A stretch of 64,000 nt of DNA from Geosiphon pyriformis (taxonomy: Eukaryota; Glomeromycota; Glomeromycetes; Archaeosporales; Geosiphonaceae). Every line of letters starts with the position of its first letter. Within the stretch, counting starts at the first letter, position 1. Positions 11,030-22,190 of the stretch are shown one piece after another. Under the pieces are notes generated by a model. It made no database searches. It had not been told where the DNA came from and saw only the letters and a program-made list of their open reading frames with translations. The position numbers and the translations under genes were made by a program. The stretch is from positions 13,967 to 77,966 of the forward strand of contig JAAOMT010000301.1 in the NCBI GenBank assembly GCA_016748015.1, written 5' to 3'.

Positions 11030-11469
11030 TTACCATAATGTACACTAATGTTAAAGTTAATGGTTAATTTATCAAACTGATTTTTGATAGTAAGTTAGCA
11101 GACAGCATTATTATCTGACAACTTATAGACCAATTAGGTTGTTAAGTTAATTGTACTGCCAGTGTCAAGATTATTACAACCAATAAAACAACCAAAACTT
11201 CTATTGGCAAGATTGATAATTTCTTATTTGAAGTTAATAACATCATTGTGTTCATAAAAGTTCTTGTCATAGAAGCCATACAGTACTAAATCCTAGTTGG
11301 TAATAACTGGCTGTTTAAGATCAATGTCATACTTGACTGAACTACATAAAAATTGCAACTCAGCCAAAATGGTCAACACACTCAAGTACCAGCCACCTGT
11401 GGTTATTTTAAAACTACCACACCAATATCACTTATTAAAATTGAGAAAGAAAAAAAGAAATCTACCTAG
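11030..11469 (+). pseudogene. Protease region of C1, decayed
   Basis: Aligns with the proteases of B1 and C3. The catalytic motif reads FDSK, so the DSG glycine is lost. The downstream LVGNNWL segment near 11296-11316 is kept, with TGA and TAA at Trp and Gln positions beyond. It is cut at 11469 by the C2 LTR. Confidence 0.65.
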
Positions 11470-11645
11470 TGTTACAGATGATTATTTGGGGTCTCAAATC
11501 AAATAACAAATCCATAACTTGGTGCTTAATATCTTGACAATACTAGTAATACTGGTATGTTGGTTGTATCTAAAGGTTTTAGAGTTGAGTCTTTTGTATA
11601 ATAAACAAAGATTTAATGTAATTAGTTAGTGAGTTGTGTTTCCAA

Positions 11646-12624
11646 TGTTATCAGAGGTTTTTGGTCTCTTCTTAGCTCTTGTATGTTTGTTGTAATGCTG
11701 TTAATTCATGACTATGGGAAGTGTTTGAACCTCTGATAACTGAATTTTATCTTCAAATTATTTCCTATAATTTGAACTGCTAGGCTTATAAATGGAATGG
11801 CCAATTCCATGCCAGTTGCTTTGTGTAGTTATGTTGTAGTAAATATCAACTTTTTCCCAGGAATTGCTCATTTAGAAGCTCACTAAAAATGTGTAGTTAC
11901 TTTGTTATGAAAGTCAACTCTTCTATAGGAACTTATCTGTAGGCTACTCTAATAATTATAATAAAAAATAAAAGAAAGAAAATAAAAGAAATGTAAAAGA
12001 AATAGAATTCTGTCAAGAGAAACATTTTCTATCCAGGCCTGGAGTCACTAACAGTTTACTGAAATTGGTAGCTAATCAATTTCAAAACATTAGTTGGGTT
12101 TTGAGGATTTTTCTAAGTGCAATAATTAAAGAATTTGGTTTTTCAAATTATTTGATATTTATTTCTTTTTGTGTGTATAGAAATGGTTCTAAGTAATAAA
12201 TCTAAAGTAAGATACATTTTCTTGAAGAGAGAAGCTCTTCTTTTATACAACTTATTGTAACATTATTCTATGAACTTAAACTTTGTTCTTTTTTACAATT
12301 TCACTAAACTAAAGATACATTTTAGTGAACTACAAGTTATTTCTGTAAACTATTAGATATTTCGGTGAACTGTCAATTATTTCAGTGAATTTCTACAAAT
12401 TTCAGCAAACTTTTGAATATTACATATTTTGGGGTATTGCATGATTGATCATTGCACTTAGATTACATTTGTGTTATGTACAAATTGGGTTATTAATTAA
12501 ATGATAATTTCAGACATTTTGCTAATGTAATAAATGATAATTTAAAACAATAATATATGCTAATTAATAATAGAAATAAAGATAATTTCATGCTAAATAA
12601 TATCTCTAATTTCATTTGGTAACA
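11646..12624 (-). repeat. Solo LTR of family B
   Basis: TGTTATCAGAGG...TTTGGTAACA, a family B LTR in reverse orientation with no internal region. The flanking 4-bp target duplication is CCAA (11642-11645) and CTAA (12625-12628), differing by one C/T change. It is the product of LTR-LTR recombination. Confidence 0.88.
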
Positions 12625-13077
12625 CTAATTTCTGTTTTCAGCTTGGTAGCTGGTTTATTCTGACAGTTATGCTCTTCTGGTAAGCTATCTATTAATATAT
12701 ATATAATTTTATCCTTATTTCTGGGTCTTTTACCAGACTATCTATGACATCAATTACTTAGCACTTTAATCCTTAATCAGTTAATATACAACAGTAAAAA
12801 TCAAAGAAAAAAAGAGTAAAAGAAAATAAAAAAATGAGCCAAGGTGATGTGCATGTTAGTATCTTATTAATAGCTATGATTAAGAGCTATTGTTCTAGTG
12901 TGATTAGGTATCAATTACTATCAACATAAAGTGTTGATAGTGGAGAGTAGATTTAGATAATGAATGATTTATTTATTTAATATTTGTGAATGGAAGATTT
13001 CTAACTAAAGGATTCTTATTTTTCTACTTTTAACACTACTGCTATATATACATAATTGATGTTCTACGAAATTGCTT

Positions 13078-13256
13078 ACATTCCTGAGCAATGTGCTATG
13101 ATTTCTTGAGCAATGCTCACATTGCTGAGCGATGTACTCTAATTTTCTAACATTGCTCCATATTGTTGAGCAATGTGCCATGTTTTCTGATATTGCTCCA
13201 CATTGCTAAGCAATGTGCCATGATTTCTATCATTGCTCTACATTGCTGAGCAATGT
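13078..13256 (-). repeat. Array of five palindromes at 40-41 bp spacing in U3 of C2
   Basis: A 17-bp inverted repeat, best form ACATTGCTGAGCAATGT, starts at 13078, 13119, 13160, 13200 and 13240. Individual copies carry one to three changes. The array lies between the LTR outer end and the TATA region, and is also present at 31890-32085 (5' LTR) and, decayed, in C3 near 42340-42490. Confidence 0.88.
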
Positions 13257-13330
13257 GCTCATGTGTTACATACTATTCACTCATTGGTCTACTATTCTCC
13301 CTATATCTGGTTTTTTTTTTATGAGTAATA

Positions 13331-14130
13331 TTATCTCCTCCTTTTTAATATTGAGCTCTGTCAAAATCTTCATTCTGAATTAGCTCTAATACTTCTTTTT
13401 CTAGTATTGTTTGTTTGACTTTATTTTTCATGTTTTCTATTTGTATATTGTTCATTCTTCCCTATTGGTTAATGGTTATAGTTTTCATGTCAGAGTGTAA
13501 CAGTATTTCTAGATAGTTCTGAAATATATTGTGCAGTTAGTAAATTGTTCTCACATGTAGTGTTGAGTTTGTCTTTTTTCCAATAAATTCTTCAATTTGC
13601 TGTATTATGTTTTGGTTAAATATTCTCTTGGATTTGTCGATATACAACTCTTGAATATTCAACTTTTGACTTAACTGGTAGTAACAGTATGATATTGGAA
13701 GTTGTTCTGTCCATTGCTTCCAATTCTTTTTTGTAAGTTCTTCTGTTGGTGCTATAATAGGTATTTTCCCAAAAGTGTTCTTTACTTTTTCTATTATTTT
13801 ATCTGACCAGTTTTTATCATTCTTTGATAACTGCTAATATGGTGTATTCTTTGTCTTTTTTTTGGTGTTTCAATAGCAAATTGTTTAGTTGTTAATAATA
13901 ATTTTCATGTCTAAAAGTTGTTGACTTAAGGCCTGGAATAATTGTTGAGCTATGATGTGAATATGATTTGGTATTTCCATTTTTTTTCTTGGTTGCCTTT
14001 GTCATGTATACTGTGTTTTTATATACTCTTTCATTGTTTGATTTTACGTGTTTGGTCCAATGATTATGATTGGTTCCAGATCTTATGGAATCTTCTCTGG
14101 TTGAACTAGTATTTGTTGTACTTCCAATTG
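13331..14130 (-). pseudogene. ORF3 of C2, decayed
   Basis: Lies between the integrase end and the polypurine tract, equivalent to ORF3 of A1 and B1. Little frame is left, but on the minus strand the start region near 13980 and the end next to the GGAGGAGATAA tract align with C3 (51600-52264). Function unknown. Confidence 0.55.
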
Positions 14131-15290
14131 TGGAATGTTATTGGTAAATGATGATACTATTTGATAATATGGTTTTAGTTGATCACCATGTGCTGCTTTG
14201 GTTAAAATTTTGTTGTCCCATTTTAATTTATAAGTTCCATTTCCAAGAATTTCTTCTATGTGAAATGGTCTGTCCCATTTGAGATCAAATTTTCCACTCC
14301 ATTGTTTTTCCGCTTTGGTATGATGTAGAAATACTTTGTTTTCAATCTTGAATTCAACTGGTTTATCTGGTAATTAATTATTGTGTCATTTTTTTTGCTT
14401 TTCTTGAGACTTTTAAATATTATCAGCTGCTTTTTGTTGTTTGTTTTCTAGTGTTTCCATTAGGTCATATGTTCTTTTCAACAATGTTTCTTGGAAATTA
14501 GCTTCTGTTATTGGTTCAATTGGATATGTGTTGACCTCTATTTCAACTGGTAATATTGCTGTTCTACTATATACTAATTCAAATAGTGTTGCTTGTGTAG
14601 TATCTTGTCTCATTGTTTGATAAACAAATAATACTGATGGTATAAACAAATTCTATTCATCTTGGTTTTCTTGACTGATTTTGGCAATTGCTTCACACAA
14701 TGTTCTATTGAATCTTTCAACTAGTTCATTGGTTTGTGGATGATATGGTGATAATAATGGTCTTTTTATTCCAAATCTCTGACTTAATTTTGTTAATGTT
14801 TTATTCACAAAATGAGTTCTTTGATCTGATAGTAGTTCTTTTGGACATTCGTGTCAACATATCAAATCTTGATGAATGAATTCAGCAATGGATTTTGCAT
14901 CTGCTCTTTAAATGGCTTTTGCTTCTGGCCATTTTGTGAGATAGTCCATAGCTACTGCAATATATCTGTTGTTTCTACTGGTAATTGTTAATGGTCTGAC
15001 TAAGTCAATTCCAATGTGATTAAATGGTTGTCCTACTTTGATTGGTTTTAATGGTTTACTGTGTTTTGTTCCACCTCTTCTTTGACAAGCATTACAACTT
15101 TGAACATATTGGATGATGTCTGGATACATTGATGGCCAATAGTATCTTTTTCTGATTCTTTCTATGGTTGCTTTTTTATAAAAATGTCCTGCTGTTGGAT
15201 TTGAATACATGTTAAACAATATTGTTTCTTTTTCTGATTCTGTAATTACTCTGGTTGGTTGGTCTGGATTTCTTCTGTTTTTTCAGTAAA
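14131..15290 (-). pseudogene. Integrase of C2
   Basis: The HHCC domain is seen as GHFYKKATIERIRKRYYWP then CNACQRRG (about 15195-15080). The core has FNHIGIDLVRPLT (first Asp, near 15030), LLSDQRTHF (second Asp, near 14845) and NELVERFNR (Glu, near 14720), so the DDE triad survives. Stops break the frame near 14908 and 14649. The C-terminal part continues to about 14150 in decayed form. Confidence 0.85.
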
Positions 15291-15450
15291 GTATATTTTG
15301 ATGATTGATGAAATATTTTGATTGCTGTTTTATGTTGTTTTGTTCTTTTTGAGATAATTTCTCCTTGAATGATTGAGTATTTATATAATGCTGGAGTTGT
15401 TGGTATTTTTGTGTGTTCATTTTTTATTATATTTTTGGGTTGAAATGTTT

Positions 15451-16740
15451 TTAGATTTGTCTCATTCGCGACAATCTGTCAGCATTTCCATTGTCTTTTC
15501 CTTTTTTATAATGTACTGTATAATTGAATGATGAAAGTTCTATTTTCCATCTGGCATAATGATCATCTGCAAATTTTTGTTTCTGGATTGAAGTCAATCC
15601 TTTGTAATCCATATATATTTCAAACTTTTGGCTCAAGTATTTTCTCCATTTGATAACAGCCCAATAGATTGCTAAGTGTTTTAGTGCTGGAGCTCCATAG
15701 TTTTTTTCAGCTGGACTTAAACTTCTACTGGTGTAAGCTACTAGATGCTTTCTTCCATCAGGTCTTTTCTGTGATAGTACTGCTTCCAATACTTGACCTG
15801 ATGCATTAGTAGTAATGATGAATGGTTTGTTGTAATCTGGATACATCAATACTGGAGCTTGGATAAGCTTTCTTCTCAATGTGTTAAATGCTTCTTGTTG
15901 AGCTCCATTTATACTTCACATTTTTGGTTTGTAAATGGTGAAGTGGCTGAGCTAGTTTAGAAAAGTCTTTGATAAAGTGGTAATAGTAGTTTATGAATTC
16001 CAAAAATGCTCTTAGTTTTGACAAGTTGGCTGGTACTGAAAAGTTCTTAACTACTTTAATCTTGTTTGGATCTGTTTTGATTTCGTTTTTGCTCACCACA
16101 TGTCTCAAAAACTTGAGTTCAGTTTTTTCAAAGAAACATTTGGTTGTATTTAGTTTCAATCTAACTCTTTTTAACCTTTCAAATACTTGTTGGAAATGAT
16201 GCAAATGATCATCAAATGTTTTTGAAAACACATTGGTGTCATCCAAGTATACAACTACTGATTTCCATAGTAATCCAGTATAAACAATTTTCATGAGCTG
16301 TTGAAATGTTGCTGGAACATTTATTAAGCCAAATGGCATGACTTCAAACTCAAAATTTCCTTCTTTTGTGGTGAACACTGTTTTTTCTTTGTCAGCTGGA
16401 TCCATGGCTATTTGCCAGTAACCACTATCTAAGTCCAGTGTTGAGAACCATTTATTTCTTCCAAAAGCATTAAATAGTTCTTGGATCTTTGGAGTTGGAT
16501 AGCTATCACTTTTTGTTACTCTATTCAGTTTCTGGTAGTCTACACAAAAACGAATTTTTTCATTTTTTTTATGGATTAGTACTACTGGTGACAACCATGG
16601 ACTTATTAATGGCTGAATTAGCCTGTTGTTAAGCATCCAGTTGATTTCTTGACAAATGATCTTATGGCTAGCTGGTGGTACTCTGTATGCTTTTTGTTTA
16701 ATTGGCATTGCATCTCCAGTCTTGATCTAATGTTGGATGA
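15451..16740 (-). pseudogene. Reverse transcriptase and RNase H of C2
   Basis: The reverse transcriptase frame (16708-15884) is intact over 274 codons with IRFCVDYQKLN, FSTLDLDSGYWQI, MPFGL and the catalytic YLDD all present. RNase H (15879-15451) is in another frame and shows TNASG where TDASG is expected, so one catalytic Asp has become Asn, followed by DRLSRMRQ at its end. A small indel separates the two. The upstream connection to the dUTPase is decayed. Confidence 0.9.
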
Positions 16741-17206
16741 TATTGGTTTGGCCAAATTCATTTTTGCTAGCAAAAATGTTATTGAAATTGTTGAGTAATA
16801 TCTTGAGTTGCATCTATTGAAATAGATCTAAATTCCCTATGTTCATCTGTTCCAATTGTTCTGGTTCGAGCAGATAACATTCACTTTGTCTGTAGATAGT
16901 TTGTGATGTAATGTTCACATATCTGCAAAGCTGTAGAAAATCTGAAATGTGATTTGGTGGTTAATCCTCAACTTCAGTGGTCAAATATCCAATAATAGTT
17001 CTCTTTGGTATTTCAATGACACTTCCGATTGTGTTATAGATGAAAATTTTGATGTTTTTGGGGCTTTTGGCTGATATGTAGAGATTAGTAAGTCCAATCT
17101 CTCCTAATTCACAAATGGTGACTTCTGCTTCAAACAACTAAGTCTGATTCTTTATTTCTCTTTTTATAGGTAACATATACTGGTCATATAGTAAAATGGA
17201 AATTGA
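16741..17206 (-). pseudogene. Linker between dUTPase and reverse transcriptase of C2
   Basis: Contains decayed coding sequence that aligns with B1 22660-23034 and with C3 on both sides of 47887-48694. No known domain recognised. Confidence 0.5.
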
Positions 17207-17671
17207 TTAATGGGCTGAGATAATTTCTCCTTTGTCAATAACCTCTTCCTCTACTATATTAACTGATATGTCTATTCTACCCATTGATCCGAATTCCTGT
17301 ATCTTTCTAGCAGTAATCCTTAATTCTTCCCTGTTTCCCACTAACACTAATTGAGCTATTTTTACCAGAGGTAGGAATATTGCTTGTGATATCTTTTCAT
17401 TTGGCTCTATGATATAGGCCTTTTCAGAGTCATTTTGTAGCATAGCAATGATATTTCCTATATACCTTGCGTCAATTATTCTTCTTCTGATGTTGATTCC
17501 TTTTTTTGCTAAACTATTCTTAGATGCTAATTGAACCATAGTTGTTGTTGGAATTTCCAGAGCTATTTTAAGATCAATACATGTGCACGAATTTGGTTCC
17601 AATTTGATGGCTTCTTTTTCTAGATATTTTAAATCAAACCCTGCATCAGTATTATGTACACATTCTGGCAT
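17207..17671 (-). pseudogene. Retrotransposon-encoded dUTPase of C2
   Basis: Trimeric-type dUTP pyrophosphatase, which hydrolyses dUTP to dUMP and so limits uracil in cDNA. All five family motifs are traceable in order: NTDAGFDLKY (motif 1, residues 7-16), ASKNSLAKKGI (motif 2), RRIIDARYIGNI (motif 3), NEKISQAIFLP (motif 4) and QEFGSMGR (motif 5). The frame is open for 154 codons. Motif 2 has Asn where Arg-Ser is usual, and motif 3 reads DARYIG rather than D-x-x-Y-x-G with Gly before the Tyr, so activity is doubtful. B1 is inserted about 115 bp upstream, cutting it from protease. Confidence 0.9.
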
Positions 17672-17789
17672 GATATCTTCATTATTGTTACTATACTATT
17701 TGAGTTCTTGCTCTTTAGATGGATCAGGAAGTGCAATATATATTTCGGGTTTGAATTGGAGTCTGAATTGCTGATATTTTTGTTGTCAT

Positions 17790-18804
17790 TGTTACCAGTA
17801 GAATTTTAGCTATTAATTAGCATGAAATTATCCATATAATTCCTATAATTCATTAGTATATTAATATCATTTCAAATTATCATTTATTATTTAATCAATT
17901 ATCACATATCACGATCCAATTAAAATAATCTAATTAGTATAACAGAAAGTAGGATGATCAAATTACACAATATCCTGAACTTTGTAACATTCAAAAATTT
18001 GCTAAAATTTACAGAAATTTGCCGAAATCTATAAGAAATTCGCCGAAATTTACAGAAATTTGCCGAAATTATAAATAGTTCACCCAAATTAATCAATAGT
18101 TTAGCGAAATAACTTGTAGTTCATCAAAATATATCTTTAGTTCACTGAAATTTGAGCAAAGAGAAAAAGTGCAAGTTCATAGACTAGTACTACAACAAGT
18201 TGTATAAAAGAAGAGCTTTTCTCTTCTGGAAAATGTATTTTACTTTAGATTTATCTCTTAAAACCATTTCTATATACACAAAAAGAAATAAATATCAAAT
18301 AATTTGAAAAAACCAAATTCTTTAATTATTGTACTTAGAAAAACCCCCAAAAACCCAACTAATATTTCGAAATTGATTAGCTACCAATTTCAGTAAACTG
18401 TTAGTGACTCCAGGCCTGGATAAAAAACGTTTCCCTTGATAAAAACTTATTTCTTTTACATTTCTTTTATTTTTCTTTTCTTTTCTTATTACAATCATTA
18501 AGGTAGCCTACAGACAAGATTCCTGTAGAAGAGTTGACTTTTACAGCAAAGTAACTACATATTTTTAGTGAGCTTCCAGATGAGCAATTTCTGGGAAAGA
18601 GTTGACATTTACTACAATGTAATTACATAAAGTAACTGGCAAAGAATTGGCCATTCCACTTATAAGCCCAGCAGTTCAAATTATAGAAGATAATTTGAAG
18701 ATAAATTCAGTTATTGGAGGTTCAACCACATCCAGAAAACGTGAATTTACAACAAACAGGCATCAACAACATTTAAGAAAAGAGACCAAAAATCTCTGGT
18801 AACA
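17790..18804 (+). repeat. 5' LTR of B1 (1015 bp)
   Basis: TGTTACCAG...CTGGTAACA, ends inverted. It holds a tandem array of AAATTTGCCG-like units near 17995-18075 with more copies than the 3' LTR, and a TATAAAAG box at 18203-18210. Confidence 0.93.
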
Positions 18805-18806
18805 TT

Positions 18807-18822
18807 TGGTGCTCTCCCATGG
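18807..18822 (+). other. Primer binding site of B1
   Basis: TGGTGCTCTCCCATGG begins two bases after the LTR end. The first eight bases are shared with families A and C. An out-of-frame ATG lies inside it at 18819. Confidence 0.6.
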
Positions 18823-18849
18823 AAATAACACAGCAACAACAAATTCAAA

Positions 18850-20619
18850 GTGGTGACCACACCAGACACAGCAACTCTAGAGTATTATCAGTCAATTTAC
18901 ACCCACTGCAAGCAAAGATTCAACATTCCAGATGGAATTGAAGTTGTAAAGAAATCAGTATACCAATACATTAAAAACCACATCAACAATTATCTTTTTG
19001 GAAACTACAACATTTCAGAAGTTAGAAGCAATCTCTACAATAATTTAGTACACTATTCACAATTGGAAACAAAAAACCTGAACAGTAAAACACTTGCTAT
19101 CTACTTCCAAGAACTTAATTTTAACATTATTGAGTATTGTGAAGAAAAATACCCAGTACAGTTTAAATACACTTTTGATTTTGAATCAGAGACAGAAACA
19201 AGCAACAAAGGCAAACAAAGATTGAAGCAATATTCAAAAACCACTCCAAACACTCCAACACTACAAAAGACAACTGCCAAACACTTGCAAACACCTAAAC
19301 AAGGAACCAGTGTCAAATTACCACTTTCTATTACACCATTTCCAATTTTACTTGTTCAACCACAAACACCAAGTTCACTTCTTAGCCATTTCTCCAGACC
19401 AGAAGATTTTCAGTCACCTAAAAATCCTACTCAACAGCAGGAACCAATATCAACAAGTGCCAATATCATTGATTACTTACAAGAAAACGAAAGTAATCAC
19501 TCAGAAAGCTTGGAAAGTAAAGAAACTGAATCAGAACCAGAAGAAATTACAGAAAATGAAGAAGAAATGGCAACTGCTTACATTGCAAAAATTCCAGAAT
19601 TCACTGGTAAAGACAATGATACCAGTCCTCAAGAATGGCTTGACAAGGTTCAAAAAGCAGAAGATGCAAATGGTTGGATTGCAGCAAGAATGCTCAAAGC
19701 AATTCCCTACTTTTTCCAAGGAACAGCAGGAGAATGGTTTGAAAATTTAGAAGAACCATTTGAAAACTGGCAAGCATTTAAAGATGCTTTTCTACAACAA
19801 TTTACTGACAACAATACCTTTATTACTCTCAGAAACTACTTTCACAATATCAAACAAGAAACATCTGAATCTGTTATGACCTATTTTGGAAGATTTAACA
19901 AACTTCTCAGACAAATTCAACAATTAGAAACCAATGACTACTATTCTGATGCTCAAATTCTGGATCAGTTTATAGCAGGGTTAAAAGACAAACTGATTAA
20001 GAAAGTCTGTCCACATGCTCCAGCAGACTTAGCAACTGCTATTAGACATACAAAGAGCTATGAGATGGCAATGGAAGAAGCAAATAACACCAAGCTTGTA
20101 AACCTTGCAATTGGAAAAACCAGCTCAACAGCTGAAGAAAAGATAGACCAACTTACAAAGAAAGTTGAAAGCTATTTTACAAACCAACAACAACAGCAGC
20201 AACAACCACAAAAATATCAACCACCACAATGACACAACCAAAACAATTTTGGATTACTATCCAACAACCAATCTCAAAATTGTCATTATTGTGGAATTTC
20301 AGGACACTGGAAACGAGATTATAGGAAATTACAAAGAGACCAACAAAACAGGAGTAATCAATGTTACTTTTCACCACAACAATCCTATTACCAATCTCCA
20401 CTACCAACCTATTATTCACCAAAACCACAAAATCAAAACTACTATCCACCAGCTCCACAATTAATGCAGCAACAATATCAGCAACCTTTACCAATTCAGC
20501 CATATCAGATACCACCCACTTAACAATATCAAGTACCAGCAAGAAGATTGGTTCAACATAACCAATTCACATTCCAAAATCAATTGCAGAATAACCACAA
20601 CAGAATCAATTCAAATAAC
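18850..20619 (+). pseudogene. gag of B1
   Basis: Open from GTG 18850 to TGA 20230. No in-frame ATG occurs before 19567, yet homology with B2 and family C starts at the GTG codon, so the true start is unclear. Residues 1-239 form an N-terminal part of unknown fold. The capsid begins at MATAYIAKIPEFTGK (19567), followed by EWFENLEEPFENWQAFKDAF, a retrotransposon gag motif. The zinc knuckle after TGA 20230 reads CHYCGISGHWKRDY (20287-20328), with the last Cys mutated to Tyr. A Gln/Pro/Tyr-rich tail follows to TAG 20620. TAA 20521 is CAA in B2; TGA 20230 and the stop at 20620 are shared with B2. Confidence 0.88.
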
Positions 20620-20622
20620 TAG

Positions 20623-21430
20623 TTGGTTCCCCGAAATTTGGGTCAGCAAAGACCCAATCATTATCACACTCAACCCAGTTATCTTACAATACCAGAAGAA
20701 TCGGATTTTCAACAAACTGCACTTTCTGAAGATGAAATTGCAGTGCTAAGATCAAATCCTTCCAACCACACCATTCCACCAGCTCAAATTGCCCAAAATG
20801 CTAATCTGTCAGATATATTTTCATTTGAATTTGAAGCAAATGAATCACCATTTCTGCTTAGTAATACAGCAGTTAATGAACAGAAAGCAATTACTGCTAT
20901 GTACACAGAAGCTACAGTGAAAGAAAAACCCATTTGCTTAATCTTAGATAGTGGATCAGCTGGAAGTATCATTACTTACCAGCTGATACAACAACTCAAA
21001 CAAAATGTAGACAGACCAGCTCAAACAGTTATTGTCACAGCTGATGGTATGAAGAAGACTTCAGTAGGAGAAATTGATGATTTCCCTTTTTCAATTGATA
21101 GAATCACCATTCCAGTTAAAATTCTTGTTATGGATGCACCCCAATACCAAGCTCTAGTCGGAAATGATTGACTTCTCAAGGCCAATGCAAACCTGAACTG
21201 AGAAACTCAAGAACTTAAAATCTCATACCAAGGACAATATACCATAGTACCTGCAATCTGTGGTACCTTTAACAAACGATCAAAAAAAGCTCCAGTATTT
21301 GAATTTGAAAAGAAGAAAGAAATGCCACTTACTGAAACCTACATGGCTCTTGAATCAACATCCAATTGGGCTGAAGAAACTGAACAAAAAATTTTTGAAG
21401 AATCAAGGGAATGGAAGAAAGTTAGATATT
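20623..21430 (+). pseudogene. Aspartic protease of B1
   Basis: In frame with gag after the stop at 20620. The catalytic segment LILDSGSAGSIITYQLI is at about 20938-20988, and the second conserved part ALVGND near 21151-21168. TGA at 21169 and 21199 replace TGG codons that are intact in B2 (NNWLLKANANLDW). Apart from these two stops the domain is complete. Confidence 0.9.
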
Positions 21431-21450
21431 CTACACCAGAACCATGGAAA

Positions 21451-22190
21451 CAACCATCCTATATTCTACTCAAATGCAAAAATTGCAACAAAAAACTTTC
21501 ATCAATGGGAGCATGTATTTCTCCAGAAAAGGAATATGAAACTCATACCTGTTACTTTTGCAAAGCATGCCATAGAGAACGATTTGGATCTCCAAAAAGA
21601 AGTGGAAAATAGGACAACACACCTTGCCTTACATGTGGAGAAATGCTACCAGAAAAATGCAATTGGATTGATGTAGCAATGAGAAGAGGAGTATGTGATC
21701 AAACCTGTCAATATGCTCTATCAATTTCGAAAAAAGTCAGAAGAGGAACACCATTTGATGCAGCATACAATAGTGCTCTCAATAAACTTTACCACTACTC
21801 TCATAATGCTGAAATAATTTTTGACCTAACAATGGCATTGATCAATGGAGCCATCCAAGAAGATGTCCGCCAAATGAAAAAAGCTGAATATATTGAGTAT
21901 ACCATGGAATTAGCTGGATTCGATTATGAAGATAAAGTAGAAACCTACCACCAAATTGCAAGTCACACATATCTGACCAAAGAAGCTCAAATTTAACGAT
22001 TAGAACAAATGAACATTCAATTGTGTGAAAAATGTGTTATGCCTTGTAATAACCAATGGTGTTTAGAATGTTATGCTCTTAGCATTTCTCTGCCAGATGA
22101 GAATGATGAAAATGAAATCGAATTTGGAGTATCTGAACTAGTAGAAGAACTACCAACCACTCCCATCTATTTTCTTGAAAAACAACCACC
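21451..22190 (+). pseudogene. Cys-rich zinc-binding-like region of B1 between protease and dUTPase
   Basis: No named domain recognised. The order of Cys pairs from 21475 is CKNC, a SMGAC turn, CYFCKACH, CLTCGE, CDQTC, then CEKC and CLEC near 22024-22070. A helical stretch (VRRGTPFDAAYNSALNKL...) lies between. C2 (about 28170-27600) and C3 (46215-46850) have the same order, with the SMGA turn and the CLxCE pair kept. TAG 21610 is TGG in C2 and TAA 21994 is CAA in B2. The spacing suggests two or three zinc-binding units; a nucleic acid binding role is inference. Confidence 0.75.

Larger units (their letters stand above)
7769..11469 (+). mobile_element. Family C Ty3/gypsy-type element, copy C1, 3' part missing
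   Basis: An LTR (7769-8638) is followed by primer site, gag and protease regions that align with C2 and C3. It stops at 11469 where the C2 LTR begins. No remainder of C1 is found on the other side of C2. Stop codons are very dense, marking it as old. Confidence 0.8.
11470..13330 (-). repeat. 3' LTR of C2, split by a solo B LTR
   Basis: Made of 11470-11645 and 12625-13330, matching the uninterrupted LTR at 31268-32151. It ends at 13330 in ATGAGTAATA, followed by the complement of the polypurine tract (TTATCTCCTCCTTT). The break point reads TTTCCAA...CTAATTTCTG against TTCCCAATTTCTG in the intact LTR. Confidence 0.88.

Noticed and set aside
14413-14649. Independent small gene (78 codons, minus strand)
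   Set aside because: It is the part of the C2 integrase after the Glu of the catalytic triad, isolated by flanking stops.
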